From assembly GCF_019834675.1 (NCBI RefSeq), contig NZ_JABUBU010000001.1:868001-932000 (forward strand): DNA of 64,000 nucleotides, read 5' to 3'. Positions 1 to 7,829 of this stretch are shown one piece after another. The first letter of the stretch is position 1. Every line of letters begins with the position of its first letter. A program made the position numbers and the translations under genes. The notes below the pieces were generated by a model that was given only the letters and a program-made list of their open reading frames with translations, did no database searches and was not told where the DNA came from. This stretch comes from Rhodococcoides corynebacterioides. Lineage in GTDB: Bacteria; Actinomycetota; Actinomycetes; Mycobacteriales; Mycobacteriaceae.

Positions 1-1
1 G

Positions 2-850
2 CTCGGGATGGACGACGACATCGGCTACGGCCTGATCCGCGTCACCCGCGATCGCCGGTGGACGCCCTTCAACGCGGGCAACCTCGTCTACAACACGCTG
101 CTCATGCTGCTGTTCGAGTACGGCGTGGCGGTGCAGCACCTCGAGCTCGGCAAGGTCGCCAAGGGTCGTGTCTCCAAGGAGGAGACGCGCCGCAAGCTCG
201 CCGAGGTGGGCGAGAAGGTCGGCAAGCAGATGCTCAAGGACTACGCGCTGACCCCGGCGGTGTCGTCGTTGTCGCCGGCCGCGTCGTTCCGGAAGACGTT
301 GACCGCCAACATCATGGCGAACGTCATCCGCAACGTCTGGACCAACGCCGTGATCTTCTGCGGTCACTTCCCGGACGGTGCGGAGAAGTTCACCCGCCAC
401 GACATGAAGGACGAGACGCAGGGCCAGTGGTACCTGCGCCAGATGCTCGGCAGCGCGAACTTCGAGGCCGGCCCCGTGCTCGCCTTCATGAGTGGCAACC
501 TCTGCTACCAGATCGAGCACCACGTCTTCCCGGATCTGCCGAGCAACCGCCTCGCGCAGATCAGCGTGAAGGTGCGCGAGCTGTGCGAGAAGTACGACCT
601 GCCCTACACCACCGGGTCGTTCCCCGCGCAGTACGCCAAGTCCTGGCGCACCATCGCCAAGCTGTCGCTGCCGGACCGGTTCCTCAAGGCCACCGCCGAC
701 GACGCCCCGGAGACCGCGTCCGAGCGGCGTTTCGGTGGCCACACCACCGCCGTGGTCGACCCGGCCACCGGTCGGCGCAAGGGCCTGCTGTCGGCCCTCG
801 CCGAGTCGAAGAGCGGCCGCGGCCTGCGTGCGCGGTTCGGTCGCCGCTGA
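2..850 (+). CDS. desA3: Acyl-CoA desaturase (DesA3-like), 5' end missing
   Basis: This is the C-terminal part of a membrane fatty acid desaturase; the frame is open to the window edge, so the true start lies upstream. The family inserts a double bond into stearoyl-CoA with a di-iron centre held by His boxes and electrons from a partner oxidoreductase. The last His box, QIEHHVFPDLPSN, sits about 170 residues into the visible part, and another conserved His lies in the FCGHFPDG segment. Visible hydrophobic stretches fit the membrane-embedded core. The match to DesA3 (Rv3229c) and its place next to rsgA-aroA agree with the mycobacterial order. It converges on rsgA with only 4 bp between the stops. 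The tail after about residue 225 is basic and low in complexity. Substrate chain length is inferred from the family only. Confidence 0.85.
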   Translation, partial: LGMDDDIGYGLIRVTRDRRWTPFNAGNLVYNTLLMLLFEYGVAVQHLELGKVAKGRVSKEETRRKLAEVGEKVGKQMLKDYALTPAVSSLSPAASFRKTLTANIMANVIRNVWTNAVIFCGHFPDGAEKFTRHDMKDETQGQWYLRQMLGSANFEAGPVLAFMSGNLCYQIEHHVFPDLPSNRLAQISVKVRELCEKYDLPYTTGSFPAQYAKSWRTIAKLSLPDRFLKATADDAPETASERRFGGHTTAVVDPATGRRKGLLSALAESKSGRGLRARFGRR

Positions 851-854
851 CCCG

Positions 855-1844
855 TCACCAGGTGTCGTTGGACATCAGCGCCACCAGCAGGCGACGCACC
901 GCGGCCACGCGGTGCGTCGCCTGACCTGTCAGCGAGTCCAGTGCGCACTCCGGATCCGCCGGAGGGCCCAGGTGCGTGCACCCGCGCGGGCAGTCCGCGG
1001 CGGTCTCCGCGAGATCAGAGAACGCCGCCACCACGTCCTCCGGGGAGATGTGGGCGAGCCCGAAACTGCGGATGCCGGGGGTGTCGATCACCCAGCCGCC
1101 GCCCTCGAGGGGCAGCGCCACCGACTGCGTGGAGGTGTGCCGGCCCTTGCCGACGCCGGAGACCACCCCGGTCGCGCGGTCGGCCCCGGGCACCAGTCTG
1201 TTGACCAGCGTGGACTTTCCCACGCCGGAGTGGCCGATCAGCGCCGACGATTGTCCGGCGATCCGAGCCGTCAGCTCGGCGAGCGGCCGGTCGCGCCCCA
1301 CCAGGACCACCGGAACGTCGAGTCCGGCGAACATCGCTGCGAAGTCGTCGGCGTCGGCCAGATCGTCCTTCGTCAGACACAGCACGGGCCGCAGGCCGCC
1401 GACGAACGCGGCCACCATGGCCCGCTCGACGAAGCCCGAGCGGGGCGGCGGGTCGGCCAGCGCCACCACGATGAGAAGCATGTCCGCGTTCGCCACGACC
1501 ACGCGCTCGTACGGATCGGTGTCGTCGGCGGTGCGGCGCAACACCGTTCGGCGATCCTCGACGCGCACGATGCGGGCGAGGGCGTCGGTCCTACCGGACG
1601 TGTCCCCGACGACACCGACACTGTCGCCGACCACGATCGGTGTGCGTCCGAGTTCCCGTGCGCGCATCGCGACGACGACGCGACCGGGGTCGTCGTCCAG
1701 TGCGCACCCCCACCGTCCGCGGTCGACGGACACGACCATCGCGCGTCGGGCGTCGGCGTGGGTGGGCCGCGTCTTGGTCCGCGGGCGCGTGCCCTTGCCG
1801 GGCCGGATGCGGACGTCCGACTCGTCGTAGCGGCGGGGGGTCAG
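855..1844 (-). CDS. rsgA: Ribosome small-subunit GTPase RsgA, probable CTG start
   Basis: RsgA is a circularly permuted GTPase that helps the 30S subunit mature. The G motifs appear in the expected permuted order: TKDDL (G4), then [10 protein letters not shown] (G1), then DTPG (G3). A C-terminal zinc motif with CPRGC, His and a later Cys is also present. Similarity to mycobacterial RsgA begins at RRYDESDVR. In that region the frame has no ATG, GTG or TTG. The only plausible start is CTG at 1844, with an excellent GGAGGG Shine-Dalgarno six bases upstream. Its CTGA overlaps the aroA stop, so the two genes look translationally coupled. Longer versions of this frame run into aroA in another frame and are not credible. 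The product from CTG is 329 residues, the usual length. Confidence 0.9.
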   Translation of the reverse strand: MTPRRYDESDVRIRPGKGTRPRTKTRPTHADARRAMVVSVDRGRWGCALDDDPGRVVVAMRARELGRTPIVVGDSVGVVGDTSGRTDALARIVRVEDRRTVLRRTADDTDPYERVVVANADMLLIVVALADPPPRSGFVERAMVAAFVGGLRPVLCLTKDDLADADDFAAMFAGLDVPVVLVGRDRPLAELTARIAGQSSALIGHSGVGKSTLVNRLVPGADRATGVVSGVGKGRHTSTQSVALPLEGGGWVIDTPGIRSFGLAHISPEDVVAAFSDLAETAADCPRGCTHLGPPADPECALDSLTGQATHRVAAVRRLLVALMSNDTW

Positions 1845-3151
1845 GACTTGCCCTCCGCGTGCGAGGTCGAGGTGGACGCGACGGCGTCGTCGCCCAGCAT
1901 CCGCGCCCACAGGCCCGCGAAGCCCGGCAGGGTCTTCGCGGTGGAGTCGATGTCGTCGACCCGCACGCCGGGCACCACCAGACCGACGACGGCTCCGGCG
2001 GTCGCCATGCGGTGGTCGGCGTAGGCGCGCCAGGGCCCCCCGGTCAGCTCGGCCGGCGTGATGGCGAGTCCGTCGTCGGTCTCGACGACGGTGCCCCCCA
2101 GCGCGGTCAGTTCGGCGGCGAGGGCCGCGAGTCGGTCGGTCTCGTGCCCGCGCAGGTGCGCGATGCCGCGCAGGCGGGAGGGCGTCGACGCCACCGCGGC
2201 CATCGCCGCGACGGTCGGGGTGAGTTCGCCGATGTCGTGCAGGTCGACGTCGATACCCAGCAGGCGATCCGGTCCGTGCGCGGTCACGCCGTGCTCGTCG
2301 GCCGTCACCGCGGCGCCCATGGCGCCGAGGACGGCGCGGAACTCGTCGCCGGGCTGCGTGGTCGTCGCGGGCCACCGCGGCACGGTGACGGCGCCGCCGG
2401 TGACGGCCGCCGCGGCGAGGAACGGCGTGGCGTTCGACAGGTCCGGCTCGACGGTGCGGTCGACGGCGGCGACGGGCCCGGGATGGACCCGCCAGGTGGT
2501 CTCCTCCCCGGTGTCCGCCGGGGTGTCGACCCGGACGCCGCTCTCGCGCAGCATCGCCACCGTCATGTCGATGTGCGGCATCGAGGGCACGGGAGGACCC
2601 ACGTGCTCGATCACCACCCCCTCGGTGAACCGCGCGGCGGACAGCAGGAGTCCGGAGACGAACTGACTCGAGCCCGACGCGTCGAGTTGCACCCGGCCGC
2701 CACGGACCGCTCCGTCGCCGGCCACCTCGAACGGCAACGCGTCGCCGGTGACCCGCGCCCCCAGGGCGCGCAGCGCGTCGAGCACCGTGCGTTGCGGGCG
2801 GGTGCGCGCGTGGGGGTCGCCGTCGAAGTACGTCGTGCCGGAGCCGAGCGCGGCCAGCGGGGGGACGAAGCGCATCACCGTGCCCGCGAGCCCGCAGTCG
2901 ACGGTCCCTCCGGTCAGGGGGCCCGGTGCGACCCGCACGACGTCCCCGTCGACGTCGACGGTCGCGCCGAGGACGCGCAGAGCCGCGATCATCAGATCCG
3001 TGTCGCGGCTGCGCAGCGCCCCCGTGATCGTGGACGGTCCGTCGGCCAGCGCCGCGAGGATCAGCGCGCGGTTGGTCAGCGACTTCGAGCCGGGCACGTC
3101 GACGGTCGCGCGCACCGGGCGCGTCGCGGTGGGGGCCATCCAGAACGTCAC
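1841..3151 (-). CDS. aroA: 3-phosphoshikimate 1-carboxyvinyltransferase (EPSP synthase)
   Basis: AroA joins shikimate-3-phosphate and phosphoenolpyruvate to make EPSP, the sixth step of the shikimate pathway, in the cytosol. The N-terminal [18 protein letters not shown] motif is the phosphate-binding signature. [20 protein letters not shown] and [14 protein letters not shown] are further conserved family blocks. At 436 residues it has normal length. The GTG at 3151 gives [17 protein letters not shown], which lines up with the mycobacterial N-terminus; an ATG at 3139 is the alternative. It is the first gene of a two-gene unit with rsgA, which overlaps its stop by 4 bases. Confidence 0.95.
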   Translation of the reverse strand: MTFWMAPTATRPVRATVDVPGSKSLTNRALILAALADGPSTITGALRSRDTDLMIAALRVLGATVDVDGDVVRVAPGPLTGGTVDCGLAGTVMRFVPPLAALGSGTTYFDGDPHARTRPQRTVLDALRALGARVTGDALPFEVAGDGAVRGGRVQLDASGSSQFVSGLLLSAARFTEGVVIEHVGPPVPSMPHIDMTVAMLRESGVRVDTPADTGEETTWRVHPGPVAAVDRTVEPDLSNATPFLAAAAVTGGAVTVPRWPATTTQPGDEFRAVLGAMGAAVTADEHGVTAHGPDRLLGIDVDLHDIGELTPTVAAMAAVASTPSRLRGIAHLRGHETDRLAALAAELTALGGTVVETDDGLAITPAELTGGPWRAYADHRMATAGAVVGLVVPGVRVDDIDSTAKTLPGFAGLWARMLGDDAVASTSTSHAEGKS

Positions 3152-3209
3152 GCCGCCCAGTCTCTCATTCGACTCCCGCGGCGGTGACCGGTCGCCGCAC
3201 CGCCCGTGC

Positions 3210-3743
3210 TCAGCGCGTCAGGTCGGCGAGGAGTGCGCCGGTGACGGCGATCAGGTCGGCGGGCGCGATCTCGATCTCCAGTCCCCGCCGGCCCCCGCTG
3301 CAGAACACGGTCGACGCGCCGGAGATCGAGCGGTCGACGACCGTGGGCAGAGCGGGGCGCGCGCCCGACGGTCGGCCACCGGACCACGGCCCGATCGGGG
3401 AGACGCCGCCCAGGACGTACCCCGTGATCCGCTGCGCCGCGGCGGGGTCGGCGAGGGCGGCGCGGCTCGCGCCCAGCGCCGCGGCGGCGGCCTTGGTGGA
3501 CAGGGTGCCGGTGACGGGGAGAACCGCGATCGCGGTGACCGGCCGGGACGCGCCGCCCCCGGATGCGGTGATCACGAGCGTCTTGAGGACGCGCTGCGGC
3601 TCGATTCCGAGCCGGGCGGTGAGCACGTCCGCGGCCTCCTCACCGTAGGCGGTGGTGCCCTTGGCGTGGTCGTAGGTGTGCAGTCGATACGACGTGCCGG
3701 CTCGATCGAGCGCCGTCGTCGCGGGGGTGGCCGTTCCTGCCAT
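3210..3743 (-). CDS. ybaK: YbaK/EbsC-family aminoacyl-tRNA deacylase
   Basis: YbaK-family proteins hydrolyse mischarged Cys-tRNA(Pro) or similar species in trans. The fold is visible through the N-terminal [18 protein letters not shown] region, the conserved LKTLVI strand, the conserved lysine in [12 protein letters not shown], and the [11 protein letters not shown] motif that marks the substrate pocket. The ATG at 3743 gives 177 residues, typical for the family. An in-frame ATG at 3776 would add 11 residues without homology support. It is divergent from sigH with a 345-bp gap, and sits where M. tuberculosis has fragments of the same gene (Rv3224A/B), so here the gene appears intact. Substrate specificity cannot be read from the sequence. 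Confidence 0.85.
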   Translation of the reverse strand: MAGTATPATTALDRAGTSYRLHTYDHAKGTTAYGEEAADVLTARLGIEPQRVLKTLVITASGGGASRPVTAIAVLPVTGTLSTKAAAAALGASRAALADPAAAQRITGYVLGGVSPIGPWSGGRPSGARPALPTVVDRSISGASTVFCSGGRRGLEIEIAPADLIAVTGALLADLTR

Positions 3744-3799
3744 GGACCCATCGTGCCGCGCCGCCGGCCGGGTCATCGGGCCGGGTGTACGGGCACGGC

Positions 3800-3826
3800 G
3801 GGAACAGCGGGACGGGGGCGGCTGTT
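3800..3826 (+). promoter_or_regulatory. SigH/SigR-type promoter upstream of sigH
   Basis: GGGAACA at 3800-3806 and TGTT at 3823-3826 match the thiol-oxidative-stress sigma consensus GGAAY with an 18-base spacer before GTT. The position upstream of sigH fits the autoregulation known for SigH and SigR. The rest of the 3744-3920 gap shows no other clear feature. Confidence 0.65.
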
Positions 3827-3910
3827 GCACCGACGACGAGAGCGGGTTCGTCCCGTCGCGCCGAGCAGGCGACGACCGGTGAGTCCGACGAGTCCGACGA
3901 CGAGGAGAGG

Positions 3911-4088
3911 AGGCGACCGGGTGAGCGCGACCGTTCTCCAGGAGGGCGCCGCACGGGCGGTGACCGCGAAGCGAGTCATCCCGCCGGTATCGTGGTGGTA
4001 CGAGGTCGACGGCGCGGCTCCCGCCGCCGTGTCGGTGGACACGAGGTCCACCGCCGTCGTGTCGGCCGCGGCAACCGAAGGGATCCCC
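3911..4088 (+). other. In-frame N-terminal extension of sigH with its own RBS (SigH' isoform candidate)
   Basis: A strong purine-rich RBS (GAGGAGAGGAGG at 3902-3913) lies 7 bases before a GTG at 3921 that is in frame with sigH. It would add 56 residues before the usual start at 4089. No stop interrupts, and about 87% of third codon positions are G or C, as in real genes here. Streptomyces SigR has a stress-induced unstable isoform with an extension of about 55 residues, so the same arrangement is likely here. Confidence 0.55.
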
Positions 4089-4793
4089 GTGACGGACGAC
4101 CAGCCCGGCACCACCACGGGCGCAGTCGATCCGGCGGTGCTCGAGACCGAGGACGGCATCCGTTCCCGGGCCAGCGCCGAAGATCTGACCGCGCGTTTCG
4201 AGCGGGATGCGCTCCCGCTCGTCGACCAGCTCTACGGTGCGGCGCTGCGCATGACGCGCAACCCCTCCGATGCGGAGGATCTGGTGCAGGAGACGTACGT
4301 CAAGGCGTACACGGCGTTCAAGAGCTTCCGCGAGGGCACCAACCTCAAGGCCTGGCTCTACCGCATCCTCACCAACACCTACATCAACTCGTACCGCAAG
4401 AAGCAGCGTCAGCCCGCGCAGTACCCGACCGACGAGATCACCGACTGGCAGCTCGCGGCCACCGCCGAGCACTCGTCGACCGGTCTGCGGTCCGCCGAGG
4501 TCGAGGCCCTGGACGCCCTGCCGGACGACGACATCAAGGCCGCCCTGGCCGCGCTGCCGGAGGAGTTCCGGATGGCGGTGTACTACGCCGACGTCGAGGG
4601 CTTCCCGTACAAGGAGATCGCCGAGATCATGGGCACGCCCATCGGCACCGTGATGTCCCGTTTGCACCGCGGGCGCAAGCAACTGCGCCACGAGTTGGCG
4701 GAAGTCGCCCGCGACCGAGGATTCCTGCGCACCGCAGCCGAACCGACCGGCAGCGCCGCTGCCGCAGCGACCGCCGAGGAGGCCGTGCGATGA
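4089..4793 (+). CDS. sigH: ECF RNA polymerase sigma factor SigH
   Basis: SigH directs transcription of thioredoxin, mycoredoxin and chaperone genes during oxidative and heat stress. Region 2 is visible in [25 protein letters not shown] (written here only as a location, residues about 52-75), followed by [15 protein letters not shown] and the family-typical [14 protein letters not shown]. Region 4 contains [20 protein letters not shown] and the helix-turn-helix ending [14 protein letters not shown]. The GTG at 4089 has GAAGGG upstream and gives 234 residues, close to mycobacterial SigH. An in-frame upstream start at 3921 would make a longer isoform. Its stop overlaps the rshA start as ATGA, coupling the sigma factor to its antagonist. 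A SigH-type promoter lies 263 bases upstream. Confidence 0.95.
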   Translation: MTDDQPGTTTGAVDPAVLETEDGIRSRASAEDLTARFERDALPLVDQLYGAALRMTRNPSDAEDLVQETYVKAYTAFKSFREGTNLKAWLYRILTNTYINSYRKKQRQPAQYPTDEITDWQLAATAEHSSTGLRSAEVEALDALPDDDIKAALAALPEEFRMAVYYADVEGFPYKEIAEIMGTPIGTVMSRLHRGRKQLRHELAEVARDRGFLRTAAEPTGSAAAAATAEEAVR

Positions 4794-5128
4794 GCGATCA
4801 GCGTGTCGACCGTGACGACAGTGACGATCGTGCGTCCGACGACCGGCTGGAGGACAGCCAGTTCGAGGACCTCGACTGCTCGGGCGTCCTCGCGGACGTC
4901 TGGGTGATGCTCGACAACGAGTGCGACGAGGCCAGCCGCGCCCGCGTGCAGCGGCATCTCGACTCGTGCGGGTCCTGCCTCGCCCAGTACGGGCTCGAGG
5001 AGAAGATCAAGTCGCTGGTGGGTCGCAAGTGCGGCGGCGATCGCGCCCCGGACGGCCTGCGCGAGCGCCTGAAGATCGAGATCCGGCGATCGGTCACCGT
5101 GATCGAGACCGAGCACACCACGGGCTGA
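4790..5128 (+). CDS. rshA: Zinc-binding redox-sensing anti-sigma factor RshA/RsrA
   Basis: This protein binds and silences SigH while reduced and releases it when its zinc-site cysteines are oxidised to disulfides. The ZAS signature is present: an upstream Cys in LDCSGV, then [14 protein letters not shown], which supplies the H-x3-C-x2-C triad. A further Cys lies in GRKCGG. The N-terminal 25 residues are rich in Asp and Arg and look disordered. At 112 residues it is close to the family size. The ATG overlaps the sigH stop, so equal amounts of sigma and anti-sigma are expected. A strong hairpin follows the gene. Confidence 0.93.
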   Translation: MSDQRVDRDDSDDRASDDRLEDSQFEDLDCSGVLADVWVMLDNECDEASRARVQRHLDSCGSCLAQYGLEEKIKSLVGRKCGGDRAPDGLRERLKIEIRRSVTVIETEHTTG

Positions 5129-5158
5129 CCGGGGTTCGACCGGCCGGGGTTCGACCGG
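5129..5158 (+). repeat. 15-bp tandem repeat after rshA
   Basis: CCGGGGTTCGACCGG occurs twice head to tail directly after the rshA stop. It could be a small replication-slippage duplication; no function is evident. Confidence 0.7.
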
Positions 5159-5166
5159 CCGGCGGA

Positions 5167-5216
5167 ACGACGACGGGGCCGGCACACGCCATCGCGTGTG
5201 CCGGCCCCGTCGTCGT
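5167..5216. terminator. Bidirectional 22-bp hairpin between rshA and bL37
   Basis: Positions 5167-5188 and 5195-5216 are perfect reverse complements around a 6-base loop. The hairpin sits between converging rshA and the small bL37 gene, so it probably ends transcription from both sides. There is no long T-run, which is common for actinobacterial terminators. Confidence 0.8.
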
Positions 5217-5233
5217 CACCGAGTGGTGAGAGG

Positions 5234-5308
5234 TCAGCTGTTGGGTCGCTTGCCGTGGTTGGCGGCGTTTCCCTTGCGGCTGCGCTTCTTGCGTCCTCGC
5301 TTGCCCAT
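5234..5308 (-). CDS. 50S ribosomal protein bL37, 24 residues
   Basis: The reading frame gives MGKRGRKKRSRKGNAANHGK followed by RPNS and a stop. It is a tiny, very basic peptide that I recognise as the actinobacterial ribosomal protein bL37, which binds 23S rRNA in the mycobacterial large subunit. An ideal RBS (AAGGAGAT) lies 5-6 bases before the ATG at 5308. It is easily missed because of its length. It is transcribed toward rshA and separated from it by a strong hairpin. It is divergent from the biotinyl-domain gene, with 98 bp between the start codons. The recognition is from memory of the mycobacterial sequence. Confidence 0.85.
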   Translation of the reverse strand: MGKRGRKKRSRKGNAANHGKRPNS

Positions 5309-5406
5309 CGCGATCTCCTTCCTTCTCGTTCGCTCCAGTTTCTCACGTGTGGTTGGCTGTACGGCGACCGGCTGCGCAGGGAACGCGACGAGGGGTGGAC
5401 AGCGAG

Positions 5407-5622
5407 ATGGCCGAGGACGTCCGGGCCGAGATGGTGTCGACGGTGTTCCAGATCGTGGTCGCCCCCGGTGACCGGGTCGCCGAGGGCGATCCCGTCGTCA
5501 TCCTCGAATCGATGAAGATGGAGATTCCCGTGCTGGCCGAGTCCGCCGGGACCGTCGAGTCGGTCGCGGTCGCGGTGGGGGACGTCGTGCAGTCCGGCGA
5601 TCTCATCGCCGTCATCGCCTGA
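5407..5622 (+). CDS. Biotinyl/lipoyl-attachment single-domain protein (TB7.3-like)
   Basis: The 71-residue protein is essentially one biotinyl domain. ESMKMEIPVLAE carries the MKM biotinylation site, with the lysine about 37 residues in, and the GTVESVAVAVGDVV hammerhead strands follow. It matches mycobacterial Rv3221c in length and start (MAEDVRAE). Family members can be biotinylated, but no carboxylase subunits are nearby, so the partner enzyme is unknown. The ATG at 5407 is preferred because of that match; an in-frame GTG at 5395 would add four residues. pdtaS begins 24 bases after its stop, so the two are probably co-transcribed. Confidence 0.9.
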   Translation: MAEDVRAEMVSTVFQIVVAPGDRVAEGDPVVILESMKMEIPVLAESAGTVESVAVAVGDVVQSGDLIAVIA

Positions 5623-5646
5623 CGCGGTTCGGCGCACCCCGGCTCG

Positions 5647-7137
5647 ATGTCGACGCTGTCCGAACTGCTCGCCGCGCACACCGACCTGCCCGGTGATGCG
5701 GTCGACCACCTCCAGCGCCTGGTCGGGGAGTGGCAGTTGCTCGCGGACATCTCGTTCGCCGACGTGTTGCTCTGGGTCCCCACCGCCGCACCCGCCGCCG
5801 TTCTCTGCGTCGCCCAGTGCCGCCCCACGACCGCGCCCACGGTCATTCCGGTCGACAAGGTCGGCGCCGTGGTGGGGGAGTTCGAGCATCCCGAGGTGGC
5901 GCGGTGTCTGGCCTCCGGCACGGTCGAGCGGTCCGAGCTGCGCACCACCGTCGAGGCGGGGGAGTACGTGCCCGTCGCCGATGCCGTACCGGTCCGGGCG
6001 GGCGGGCGCGTCGTCGGCGTCCTCACCCGGGAGTCGGCTCCGGTGTCCCGGCGTCCGCCCAGCCTGCTCGAGGCGGCCTACCGCGAGTCCGCCGCGCAGT
6101 TCGGCGACATGATCGCCGAGGGCACGTTCCCGACCACCGCCGAGCCCGGCGACGTCAACTCGAGCCCGCGGGTGGGCGACGGCTTCATCCGCCTCGACAC
6201 CGCGGGCATCGTCACCTACGCCAGCCCCAACGCCGTGTCCGCGTACCACCGCATGGGGCTCACCACCGATCTCGCGGGGCACGACCTGGCCGCGTCGACC
6301 CGCGCCCTGGTCACCGACTCGTTCGACGCCGACGAGATCGCCGCCCACATCGGGGCGTCCGTCCGCGACGCCGGTGGGCGGCGGATGGAGATCGACGCGC
6401 GCGGCGCGACCGTGCTCATCCGGACCCTGGCCCTGCGCCGCGCCGACCGCCCGCTCGGCGCGGTGGTGCTGGTGCGGGACGTGACGGAGGTCAAGCGGCG
6501 GGACCGCGCGCTGCTGAGCAAGGACGCGACCATTCGGGAGATCCATCACCGGGTGAAGAACAACCTGCAGACCGTGGCCGCGCTCCTGCGTCTGCAGGCG
6601 CGTCGCACCGAGAACGACGAGGCCCGCACCGCGTTGCAGGAATCCGAGCGACGGGTGGCGTCGATCGCCCTCGTGCACGACGTGCTGTCCAACTCCGCCG
6701 ACGAGGTCGTCGATCTCGACGAGGTGGTCGACCGCCTGCTGCCGGTGATGGCCGACGTGGGGTCGGTCTCGGCGGACGTCGCGGTCCGACGTGACGGCGC
6801 GCTCGGCCGGTTTCCCGCGGAGCGGGCGACGCCGCTGGTGATGGTGCTGACCGAGCTGGTGCAGAACTCCCTCGAGCACGGTTTCGAGCGCGGGGCCTCG
6901 GGGCGTGTGGAGATCCGGGCCGAGCGGTCCGCCCACACCCTCACCGTCACCGTGCGCGACAACGGCCGGGGCGTCCCGGCGGGCTTCGATCCCCGTACGG
7001 CCGGCCACCTGGGCCTGCAGATCGTGACCACGCTGGTCGGCGTCGAACTGGGGGGCACCATCGCCGTCGTCGGAGCCCCCGACGGGGGCACCGACGCCAC
7101 CGTCCGGGTGCCGGTGGGCCTCACCCGTCGCGTCTGA
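5647..7137 (+). CDS. pdtaS: Sensor histidine kinase PdtaS (GAF-PAS-HisKA_2)
   Basis: PdtaS phosphorylates the RNA-binding antiterminator PdtaR in actinobacteria. An N-terminal GAF-like domain covers roughly residues 1-150 and a PAS domain roughly 165-285. The HisKA_2 signature REIHHRVKNNLQT then places the phospho-accepting His at 300-301. The ATPase region shows LVQNSLEHGF (N box), DNGRGVP (G1) and HLGLQIV. No membrane segment is visible, so it is cytosolic. Length is 496 residues, near the mycobacterial 501. PdtaR itself is not in the window, as in mycobacteria. It converges on whiB1 across a hairpin terminator. Confidence 0.93.
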   Translation: MSTLSELLAAHTDLPGDAVDHLQRLVGEWQLLADISFADVLLWVPTAAPAAVLCVAQCRPTTAPTVIPVDKVGAVVGEFEHPEVARCLASGTVERSELRTTVEAGEYVPVADAVPVRAGGRVVGVLTRESAPVSRRPPSLLEAAYRESAAQFGDMIAEGTFPTTAEPGDVNSSPRVGDGFIRLDTAGIVTYASPNAVSAYHRMGLTTDLAGHDLAASTRALVTDSFDADEIAAHIGASVRDAGGRRMEIDARGATVLIRTLALRRADRPLGAVVLVRDVTEVKRRDRALLSKDATIREIHHRVKNNLQTVAALLRLQARRTENDEARTALQESERRVASIALVHDVLSNSADEVVDLDEVVDRLLPVMADVGSVSADVAVRRDGALGRFPAERATPLVMVLTELVQNSLEHGFERGASGRVEIRAERSAHTLTVTVRDNGRGVPAGFDPRTAGHLGLQIVTTLVGVELGGTIAVVGAPDGGTDATVRVPVGLTRRV

Positions 7138-7187
7138 CCTGCCGTCGAATCGGGCCCGACGGGGGACGGGAACGGGACGAGCCGGAT

Positions 7188-7229
7188 GCACGAAAAGGCC
7201 CGGCACCGTCGTGGTGCCGGGCCTCGTGC
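7188..7229. terminator. Bidirectional terminator between pdtaS and whiB1
   Basis: An 11-bp perfect stem (7197-7207 with 7213-7223, loop GTCGT) is extended by GCACGA/TCGTGC outer arms across an AAA bulge. It lies between two converging genes. Confidence 0.8.
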
Positions 7230-7253
7230 CTCTGGCGAAACGTGTGTCGTGCG

Positions 7254-7508
7254 TCAGACGGCGGAGCGGGCGCGGGTCCGCGCGTTGCGACGCTTGAGTG
7301 CGCGACGCTCGTCCTCGCTCATGCCGCCCCACACACCGGCGTCCTGACCGGACTCGAGTGCCCAGGACAGGCAGTCGGCGGTCACGGGGCAACGGTTGCA
7401 CACGACTTTGGCATCAGCGATCTGAGCGAGAGCCGGGCCGCTGTTTCCCACCGGGAAGAACAGTTCCGGGTCCTCGTCGCGACAGATAGCCTTGTGGCGC
7501 CAATCCAT
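7254..7508 (-). CDS. whiB1: Iron-sulfur transcription regulator WhiB1
   Basis: WhiB1 is an essential [4Fe-4S] protein that reacts with nitric oxide and binds the primary sigma factor. The four cluster cysteines are visible: one in AICRDEDPELFF, then VCNRCPVTADC. GVWGG is the signature beta-turn, and the basic tail RRALKRRNARTRAR fits DNA binding. At 84 residues it equals the M. tuberculosis protein, and the N-terminus MDWRHKAICRDEDPELFFPV is characteristic. The ATG at 7508 follows AGGAGTAAGAGG. A CRP-like site sits 148 bp upstream. Confidence 0.96.
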   Translation of the reverse strand: MDWRHKAICRDEDPELFFPVGNSGPALAQIADAKVVCNRCPVTADCLSWALESGQDAGVWGGMSEDERRALKRRNARTRARSAV

Positions 7509-7655
7509 CCTCTTACTCCTCACCGAGCGCGCGCAGGCGCTTGTCGTCTCGTGGTCGCGTCGCAGGACGCGTAGGGGGGTCGATCCGGGGTGTGTCCCCG
7601 GGTTCGTCGTCGAACAGGTCGCGAGCGAGCCGAAGCATGTTTCCGCGCTGTTACT

Positions 7656-7671
7656 TGTGAATGCTTTCACG
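7656..7671 (-). promoter_or_regulatory. CRP/Cmr-type operator upstream of whiB1
   Basis: TGTGA-ATGCTT-TCACG matches 9 of 10 fixed bases of TGTGA-N6-TCACA. On the minus strand a -10-like ACATGCT (7639-7633) follows, so a start near 7627 would put the operator centre about 37 bases upstream. That resembles the known class II CRP activation of whiB1 in M. tuberculosis. The rest of 7509-7829 shows only AT-richer leader and no gene. Confidence 0.65.
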
Positions 7672-7829
7672 AACCAACGGAAAGTCAAGAGAAGATGACA
7701 ACTCCGTGGCCAAGCTCACTGGCATTCGCGTGGTATTCGCTCACCGGATGCCCCTACCCGTTTCGATGACATTCGACACATTCTCGGTCGTGCGCGGCGA
7801 GTCTGCACGACGACGGGTCGAGTCCGCGG

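Noticed and set aside
1845..2375. Upstream extension of the rsgA frame to 506 residues
   Set aside because: It overlaps aroA in another frame, is Arg-rich shadow sequence, and has no homology; the SD and coupling support 1844.
2748..3920. Long N-terminal extension of the sigH frame to 681 residues
   Set aside because: It runs across ybaK and aroA on the opposite strand and is a GC-rich shadow; only the part from 3921 is coding-like.
5129..5216. Mobile element or attachment site after rshA
   Set aside because: The hairpin and 15-bp duplication are local; there is no integrase, target duplication or gene disruption.
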